A stretch of DNA of 64,000 bases from Orbaceae bacterium ESL0727 (GTDB taxonomy: Bacteria > Pseudomonadota > Gammaproteobacteria > Enterobacterales > Orbaceae), in assembly GCA_029433345.1 (NCBI GenBank), contig JAQTHY010000001.1, forward strand, positions 1,178,001 through 1,242,000, written 5' to 3'. Positions 58,091-64,000 of this stretch are shown here, one piece after another; position 1 is the stretch's first letter; each line of letters opens with the position of its first letter. Below the pieces are notes generated by a model that saw only the letters and a list, made by a program, of their open reading frames with translations, did not search any database and was not told the DNA's origin. The position numbers were made by a program, and so were the translations under genes.

Positions 58091-59344
58091 GTGAAGACAG
58101 AAGATTCCAATAAATTATTGTATTGTACTTTTTGTGGTAGAAGCCAACATGAAGTACAAAAATTGATTGCAGGTCCTTCCTCTATATATATCTGTAATGA
58201 ATGTATTAATTTATGTAATGATATTCTAAAAGAAGAGGCTAAAGGATTATCTTCACATGAAGATTTTGTGACTAAACCATTACCGACTCCACATGAAATT
58301 AGAGCGCATCTTGATGAATATGTTATCGGGCAAGATCGCGCCAAAAAAGTTCTCTCTGTTGCTGTATATAATCACTACAAACGATTACGCAATAGTACAC
58401 AAAACAGTAATGTGGAATTAGGGAAAAGTAATATTCTCTTAATTGGTCCAACAGGTAGCGGTAAAACATTACTTGCTGAAACGCTCGCCCGTTTTCTTGA
58501 TGTTCCTTTTGCCATGGCGGATGCGACAACGTTAACCGAAGCTGGTTATGTAGGTGAGGATGTTGAAAATATTATTCAAAAATTACTGCAAAATTGTGAT
58601 TATGATGTCGAAAAAGCACAACGCGGTATTATTTATGTCGATGAAATTGATAAAATTTCTCGAAAATCAGACAATCCATCCATTACCCGCGATGTATCGG
58701 GTGAAGGCGTACAACAAGCACTATTAAAAATTGTTGAAGGCACGATTGCCTCGGTACCACCAAAAGGGGGCCGTAAACATCCTCAGCAAGAATTTTTACA
58801 AGTCGATACCTCAAAGATTCTTTTTATTTGTGGCGGTGCTTTTAGTGGCTTAGATAAAGTGATTGAAAATCGTGTCTCAACGAATACGGGTATTGGCTTT
58901 GGTGCCGAAGTCAAAAGTAAAAAGCAAAAAGCGACCGAATCAGAACTTTTGATGCAAATCGAACCAGAAGATTTAATTAAATTTGGCTTAATTCCAGAAT
59001 TTATTGGTCGATTACCTGTTATTGCCGCTTTAGCTGAATTAGATAAAAAAGCATTAATCAGTATCTTAACTGAACCTAAAAATGCCTTGACTAAACAGTA
59101 TCGAGCACTATTTGATTTAGAAGGTGCTGAACTTGAATTTTCGCCAGAAGGATTAGATGCAATCGCCGAAAAAGCAATGCAACGTAAAACAGGTGCGCGG
59201 GGATTACGTTCTATTGTTGAAAATATTTTGCTCGACACGATGTATGATTTACCTTCTGATAAAAATGTGAAAAAAGTGATTGTCGAAAAAGAGACTGTTG
59301 AAAAATCGCAAGCACCAAAATTAATCTATACGCCCTCTGTTTGA
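58091..59344 (+). CDS. clpX: ATP-dependent Clp protease ATP-binding subunit ClpX
   Basis: 417 residues from the GTG at 58091 (AGGTGG five bases upstream; the GTG at 58082 is part of that box). Zinc-binding domain with C12, C15, C35, C38; Walker A GPTGSGKT; Walker [10 protein letters not shown]; the pore loop GYVGEDVE and the ClpP-contact IGF loop (GIGFGAEV). Unfolds substrates for ClpP. Confidence 0.97.
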   Translation: MKTEDSNKLLYCTFCGRSQHEVQKLIAGPSSIYICNECINLCNDILKEEAKGLSSHEDFVTKPLPTPHEIRAHLDEYVIGQDRAKKVLSVAVYNHYKRLRNSTQNSNVELGKSNILLIGPTGSGKTLLAETLARFLDVPFAMADATTLTEAGYVGEDVENIIQKLLQNCDYDVEKAQRGIIYVDEIDKISRKSDNPSITRDVSGEGVQQALLKIVEGTIASVPPKGGRKHPQQEFLQVDTSKILFICGGAFSGLDKVIENRVSTNTGIGFGAEVKSKKQKATESELLMQIEPEDLIKFGLIPEFIGRLPVIAALAELDKKALISILTEPKNALTKQYRALFDLEGAELEFSPEGLDAIAEKAMQRKTGARGLRSIVENILLDTMYDLPSDKNVKKVIVEKETVEKSQAPKLIYTPSV

Positions 59345-59545
59345 TCATATATAAAACAGGTGCTGAGTAAGATAGAAGATGGATTCTCGCATAAAACAGT
59401 AGCCATCTTTCTTCTATCTTGTTAACGTTATCTAGCGAACTAGTTGATTAAACTCAAGACAAAATTACTTCTTCTTGAAGAATAATGAATCGATAATATT
59501 TCAAAATAAGTAGTCGTTTGGAGCAAATTGTCAATTTGGCACTAA

Positions 59546-59574
59546 CTTGAATATAGCAAAAGCGTCCCAATATT
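59546..59574 (+). promoter_or_regulatory. Sigma-32 (heat shock) promoter candidate for lon
   Basis: CTTGAA (59546-59551), a 14-base spacer and CCCAATATT (59566-59574), close to the RpoH consensus CTTGAA and CCCCATnT. It lies 35 bases before the lon start. lon is a heat-shock gene in E. coli. The upstream gap (59345-59545) also holds a long imperfect hairpin, AAGATAGAAGATGG paired with CCATC..CTATCTT, with no U-tract. Confidence 0.65.
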
Positions 59575-59608
59575 CTAATAATGAATTTGTACTACTAGAG
59601 AGAAAGAT

Positions 59609-62056
59609 ATGAAAACAAAACAAAAAAAACAGGTGGTAATGCCGGTTTTACCGTTACGTGATGTAGTGGTATTTCCTCATATGGTTATTCCTCTGTTTGT
59701 TGGTCGAGATAAGTCAATACGTTGCTTAGAAAGCGCAATGGAAATGGATAAACAGGTCTTTCTCGTTACACAGAAGAACCCATCGCAAGATGAGCCTGAT
59801 GTTAATGATTTATACGAAACAGGGACGATCGCGAATATTCTACAGCTCCTACAATTACCTGATGGCACTATTAAAGTGCTTGTTGAAGGTGTTGAACGTG
59901 CACAGTTTACCGAAGTTGTTGAACATAATGATAAAGATTTTTTAATTGCTAAAGTGACTAAACTTAATCCGGATGATAAAGCGGATGACTTGAACGAAGC
60001 ATTGATTCGTGTAGTCTTGTCCAATTTTGAAGAATATTCGCGATTAAATAAAAAAATTACCCAAGAAGTTGTTGACTCAATAAAATTAATTAAAGATCCA
60101 TCACAATTGGCCGATTCTATTGCCGCTACCTTATTTTTAAAGGTAGAACAAAAACAGGATTTGCTCGTGATGGCTAATTTGGAAAAGCGTTTTGAGCTGC
60201 TTATTTCGATGATGGAATCTGAAATTGATTTATTGCAAGTCGAAAAAAATATTCGACAACGCGTTAAACAACAGATGGAAAAGGCACAAAAAGAGTATTA
60301 TCTTAATGAACAAATTAAGGCTATTCATAAAGAATTGGGCGATATTGAAAATAAACCTGACGAATATGAAGAGCTGAAAGAAAAGATAACAAAAGCAAAA
60401 ATGCCTAAAGAAGCCACTGAAAAAACAATGGCTGAACTGAATAAATTAAAAATGATGCCAGCAATGTCAGCCGAAGCGACGGTTGTGCGTGGCTATATCG
60501 ATTGGATGCTACAAATTCCATGGCATAAACGCACTAAAGTGAAAAAAGATATTGAAGCCGCACAAAAAGTGTTGGATCAAGATCATTATGGACTTGAGCG
60601 TGTTAAAGATCGTATTTTGGAATACTTAGCCGTACAAGGCCGCATTAATAAAGTCAAAGGGCCTATCTTATGTTTAGTTGGGCCTCCAGGTGTGGGTAAA
60701 ACATCATTAGGCCAATCAATTGCGAAAGCAACCGGTCGCCAATATGTGCGAATGGCGCTAGGTGGTGTACGTGATGAAGCAGAGATCCGAGGACATCGAC
60801 GAACGTATATCGGTTCTATGCCAGGCAAACTGATGCAACGCATGGCGAAAGTTGGCGTTAAAAATCCATTATTTTTATTGGACGAAATTGATAAGATGGC
60901 ATCTGATATGCGAGGCGATCCCGCTTCCGCATTGCTAGAAGTGCTTGATCCTGAACAAAATAACAGTTTCAGTGATCACTATCTAGAAGTCGATTACGAT
61001 CTTTCAGATGTCATGTTTGTTGCAACGGCTAACTCGATGAACATTCCTGCGCCATTACTCGATCGTATGGAAGTGATTCGTCTTTCTGGTTATACCGAAG
61101 ATGAAAAACTCAATATTGCTAAGCAGCACCTTATTGATAAACAGATTACCAGTAACGGTTTGCAGCCAAAAGAGATCGAAATTGATGATTCAGCGATTAT
61201 TTGTATTGTTCGTTATTACACACGCGAAGCCGGTGTACGTGGACTTGAACGTGAGATTGCTAAAATTTGTCGTAAAGTTGTCAAAAAATTAGCTTTGAAC
61301 AAAAAGCTTAAGAAAATCAAAGTGACACAAAAGAATTTGAAAGAATTTTTGGGTGTGGAACGATTTGATTATGGTAAAACAGATAACGAAAACCGCATTG
61401 GTCAAGTTATTGGTTTAGCCTGGACTGAAGTCGGTGGTGATCTGTTAACCATTGAAACAGCAAATGTTCCTGGCAAAGGTAAATTGACCTATACGGGATC
61501 ATTAGGTGATGTCATGCGCGAATCAATCCAAACTGCGCTAACGGTTGTACGCTCACGGGCTGATAAATTGGGCATTAATCCTGATTTTTATGAAAAACGT
61601 GATATCCATGTACATGTTCCTGATGGTGCGACACCAAAAGATGGACCAAGTGCAGGGATAGCAATGTGTACGTCATTGATTTCATCATTAACAGGGAATC
61701 CAGTACGTTCTGACGTGGCGATGACCGGTGAAATTACGTTACGTGGCGAAGTATTGCCTATTGGTGGACTAAAAGAAAAATTACTGGCTGCGCACCGTGG
61801 TGGTATTAAAATCGTATTAATTCCGATGGACAATGTTAAGGATTTAGAAGAAATTCCTGATATTGTCAAACAAGAACTTGATATTAGGCCAGTAAAATGG
61901 ATTGATGATGTGATCACCGTTGCTTTACAAAACAATCCGTTCGGTATTGAGACTGCTAATGATAAAGTGATCGTTAAAGGATCACCAAAAAGAGCGATTA
62001 AGAAAGTCAAAAATACCGTTGATACAACAGGTGAAATACTTAATCGATTAAATTAA
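59609..62056 (+). CDS. lon: ATP-dependent protease Lon
   Basis: 815 residues. N-terminal substrate domain (about 8-200), a coiled-coil stretch (about 205-310), AAA+ module with Walker A GPPGVGKTS, and the C-terminal protease domain with the Ser of DGPSAGI and the Lys of IGGLKEKLLAA as catalytic dyad. Degrades misfolded and regulatory proteins. hupB, next in E. coli, is absent; ppiD follows. Confidence 0.97.
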   Translation: MKTKQKKQVVMPVLPLRDVVVFPHMVIPLFVGRDKSIRCLESAMEMDKQVFLVTQKNPSQDEPDVNDLYETGTIANILQLLQLPDGTIKVLVEGVERAQFTEVVEHNDKDFLIAKVTKLNPDDKADDLNEALIRVVLSNFEEYSRLNKKITQEVVDSIKLIKDPSQLADSIAATLFLKVEQKQDLLVMANLEKRFELLISMMESEIDLLQVEKNIRQRVKQQMEKAQKEYYLNEQIKAIHKELGDIENKPDEYEELKEKITKAKMPKEATEKTMAELNKLKMMPAMSAEATVVRGYIDWMLQIPWHKRTKVKKDIEAAQKVLDQDHYGLERVKDRILEYLAVQGRINKVKGPILCLVGPPGVGKTSLGQSIAKATGRQYVRMALGGVRDEAEIRGHRRTYIGSMPGKLMQRMAKVGVKNPLFLLDEIDKMASDMRGDPASALLEVLDPEQNNSFSDHYLEVDYDLSDVMFVATANSMNIPAPLLDRMEVIRLSGYTEDEKLNIAKQHLIDKQITSNGLQPKEIEIDDSAIICIVRYYTREAGVRGLEREIAKICRKVVKKLALNKKLKKIKVTQKNLKEFLGVERFDYGKTDNENRIGQVIGLAWTEVGGDLLTIETANVPGKGKLTYTGSLGDVMRESIQTALTVVRSRADKLGINPDFYEKRDIHVHVPDGATPKDGPSAGIAMCTSLISSLTGNPVRSDVAMTGEITLRGEVLPIGGLKEKLLAAHRGGIKIVLIPMDNVKDLEEIPDIVKQELDIRPVKWIDDVITVALQNNPFGIETANDKVIVKGSPKRAIKKVKNTVDTTGEILNRLN

Positions 62057-62070
62057 GTGTATTGGATATA

Positions 62071-62098
62071 AAAGACCAACTCGTGTTGGTCTTTTTTT
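62071..62098 (+). terminator. Rho-independent terminator after lon
   Basis: Perfect 10-bp stem AAAGACCAAC/GTTGGTCTTT with a TCGT loop and a T-run, 15 bases after the lon stop. Confidence 0.95.
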
Positions 62099-62142
62099 AT
62101 ACTTTTTTTCCGCTAACAACTGTTGACGGAACAACAACTATC

Positions 62143-62170
62143 TTGAATGGTCACGGGTATATGCTATACT
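62143..62170 (+). promoter_or_regulatory. Promoter of ppiD
   Basis: TTGAAT (62143-62148), a 16-base spacer and TATACT (62165-62170), 46 bases before the ppiD start. Confidence 0.6.
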
Positions 62171-62216
62171 TTCGCTATTCAAATTTTTCTATTAGATTTA
62201 TGGAGAATCGCAGAAT

Positions 62217-64000
62217 ATGATGGAAAATATTCGTTCGGCAGCAAATCATATTGTTGTTAAGATTATTTTTGCAATAATCGTGTTATGTTTTATGTTCACA
62301 GGTGTGGGTTTTCTTGGTTTTGGCGGTAGTCAAAGTTCCCGTGATGCCCAACAATATATTGCTAAAGTGGATGGTGAAGGATTAAGTCGTGCCGCATTTG
62401 AAGATCAAGCCAGAGAAGTGACCGACAAAGCAGGTACCATAGGTAATGATCAAAGTTTTATTCGTATGCTGCGTCGTGATGTGTTATTCGCACAAATCAA
62501 TAACTATTTAGCGTATAAATTCTCACAAAATATCAAAGCCAGTATTAGTAATGATCAGGTAAAAGATTACATTAGAGATCAAAAAGTCTTTTTTGAAAAT
62601 GGCAAATTTAGCAATAAAAAATATTTGGATCTTTTAGCGAATAATGGCTACACACCTGATAGCTATGCCGAAATTTTAAGAACCGCCTTACAACAGCAAC
62701 AAGTTGTTGAAGCAGTCATTAATAGTACTTTTGTCCTACCTGTTGATTCCGAATTATCTGTATTGAAAGATGAAACGCGAACCGCCTATGTGGCCCAAAT
62801 TAATCCATCGATTGTCAATATGGATGATGTGGTTATTTCACCGGAAGATGAACAAAAATATTATGATGAACATCAAAGTGAATTCTTTAAAAAAGAACGT
62901 ATTAAATTCAACTCTGTGATGATATTAAAACAAGATATCAGACAAGAAACTAAAATTAAAGATGATGAAGTCAAACAAGAGTATGACAACAATAGTGCGG
63001 TATACACATTTCCTGCTAAAAGCAGCTATAGTGTGATTTATGTGACAAGCAAAGATAAAGCTGACGAAATTGTTAATCGATTAAAAACAGAAAAATTTGA
63101 TGATGTTGTGGCAGCCACTAATAAAGATAATGTGATCTCTCCTTATGGAAAGAATGGATCATTAGGTTGGTTTGCTGATGATCAAACATTACCACAACCT
63201 TTTAAAGACGCTAAACTTACCGAAGTTGGGCAAATTTCAAATCCAATCGCGGTTGGCGATGGTTATGTGATTGTCAAACTTGATGGTATCCAAGCTGCTA
63301 AAAAGATGGATTTTGATTACGCAAAATATCTGATTCGCTCTAAATTAGAAAACCAAAAAGTTGATAATGCCTTTGAACAACAAGAACAGAAACTACGTAC
63401 CGAATTAGCCAATAAATCTGAATCATTAGCGACTGCTGCTGAAAAAGTGGGGGCTAAAATGGAAACATCAAATTGGGTTTACTTTAATGATATGAGCTCA
63501 GTCATGCGTTATCCAGAAGTAAGAGATGTGGCATTTGGTCGAGACATGTTAGTCGATGGTAAAGCAACTAGCCAAATTTCTGAAATTATCCCGGTTGGTA
63601 AAGATCAAATTGAAGGCGGCGTTGTTATTCAGGTTGTTGATTATCGACCTGAAGGGATAGCACCTTTTGAAGAAGTTCAGCAAATTATTCACAGAAAGAT
63701 CTATTCTGATATTGCTAATGAACGTTTCAACGCGGCTGTTGACGATATTATGAAACAGTTAAATGAAACAGGCGACGCGAAAAATGTTACATTTGCAAAA
63801 CGTTATACGCTAACCCGAAATTCAACTGAATTTCCACCTAAAGTTGTCGATATGATATTTAATATTGTGCCATCCGTCACAAAAGCGAATACCTATGGCG
63901 TACAATTTATCGATAACAGTGCTTATATTGCGGTATTGTCTAAAGTGATACCACCAACAGAACAGCGAGATTTATCTGCTGAATTGTTACCGATATTTAT
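62217..64000 (+). CDS. ppiD: Peptidylprolyl isomerase-like chaperone PpiD, partial (3' end outside window)
   Basis: 594 residues are visible from MMENIRSAANHIVVKI; the stop lies beyond 64000. A single membrane helix (about 14-36) anchors it in the inner membrane, with an SurA-like helical region in the periplasm and an inactive-type parvulin domain (about 255-360, with the GSLGWF segment). It sits near the SecYEG exit and helps newly exported proteins, working with YfgM in E. coli. Two ATGs in a row; the first was taken, with GGAG upstream. The gene follows lon, with hupB missing between. Confidence 0.95.
   Translation, partial: MMENIRSAANHIVVKIIFAIIVLCFMFTGVGFLGFGGSQSSRDAQQYIAKVDGEGLSRAAFEDQAREVTDKAGTIGNDQSFIRMLRRDVLFAQINNYLAYKFSQNIKASISNDQVKDYIRDQKVFFENGKFSNKKYLDLLANNGYTPDSYAEILRTALQQQQVVEAVINSTFVLPVDSELSVLKDETRTAYVAQINPSIVNMDDVVISPEDEQKYYDEHQSEFFKKERIKFNSVMILKQDIRQETKIKDDEVKQEYDNNSAVYTFPAKSSYSVIYVTSKDKADEIVNRLKTEKFDDVVAATNKDNVISPYGKNGSLGWFADDQTLPQPFKDAKLTEVGQISNPIAVGDGYVIVKLDGIQAAKKMDFDYAKYLIRSKLENQKVDNAFEQQEQKLRTELANKSESLATAAEKVGAKMETSNWVYFNDMSSVMRYPEVRDVAFGRDMLVDGKATSQISEIIPVGKDQIEGGVVIQVVDYRPEGIAPFEEVQQIIHRKIYSDIANERFNAAVDDIMKQLNETGDAKNVTFAKRYTLTRNSTEFPPKVVDMIFNIVPSVTKANTYGVQFIDNSAYIAVLSKVIPPTEQRDLSAELLPIF

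Overview
The window is AT-rich DNA from a gammaproteobacterium. Almost every housekeeping protein aligns by eye to its Escherichia coli counterpart (CRP, RNase R, CpxRA, ThiI with a rhodanese domain, EpmB, TrmL, YciH, YheU, the DUF496 protein YeeX, USG-1). The low GC content, the reshuffled gene order and the many broken E. coli operons fit a host-associated lineage such as Orbaceae (Gilliamella/Orbus-like) better than Enterobacteriaceae proper; that placement is an inference.

Layout. (1) Positions 1-8516 hold the integrase-proximal part of an integrative element (P4-like satellite or prophage island) inserted at the 3' end of a tRNA-Leu(GAG) gene. It carries a P4-type tyrosine integrase, an Abi-family HEPN-type protein, a Fic protein, a coiled-coil protein, an AlpA regulator, an AntA/AntB antirepressor, an Icd-like protein, a small ribbon-helix-helix protein and short unknown ORFs. 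A hairpin-forming stretch between alpA and ant looks like a C4 antisense RNA, which would make the left part a P1/P7 immI-like immunity module. (2) 8516-16254: tRNA-Leu, secG, thiI, cpxR-cpxA, trmL, and divergent efp and epmB. (3) 16114-19495: rpmH-rnpA-yidD-yidC (membrane insertion and RNase P) and nudC. (4) 19699-23464: less conserved genes, namely a lipoprotein, a duplicated zinc-ribbon/HTH protein and an MFS transporter. (5) 23806-33949: rnr-rlmB, tRNA-fMet, rimP-nusA-infB-rbfA and truB (RNA processing and translation). (6) 33999-41339: a LacI-type regulator, usg-truA, a Kup-type potassium transporter, tmk-holB. (7) 41401-45454: a three-gene cluster (MBOAT acyltransferase, anchored SGNH protein, SGNH lipoprotein) that resembles peptidoglycan O-acetylation/de-O-acetylation systems. 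(8) 45495-48658: pyrF-yciH, the DUF496 gene, yheU, crp. (9) 48773-55869: uppS-cdsA-rseP-bamA-skp-lpxD (envelope biogenesis). (10) 56027-64000: tig, clpP, clpX, lon and the start of ppiD (folding and proteolysis), with a sigma-32-like promoter before lon.

Two genome-level patterns stand out. A dispersed sequence of about 28 bp recurs just downstream of plus-strand genes. In addition, many gaps contain short imperfect tandem repeats with periods of 11-18 bp. Relative to E. coli, several operons are cut short: truB has no rpsO, lpxD no fabZ, uppS no dxr/frr upstream, there is no hupB between lon and ppiD, and no cpxP beside cpxR.
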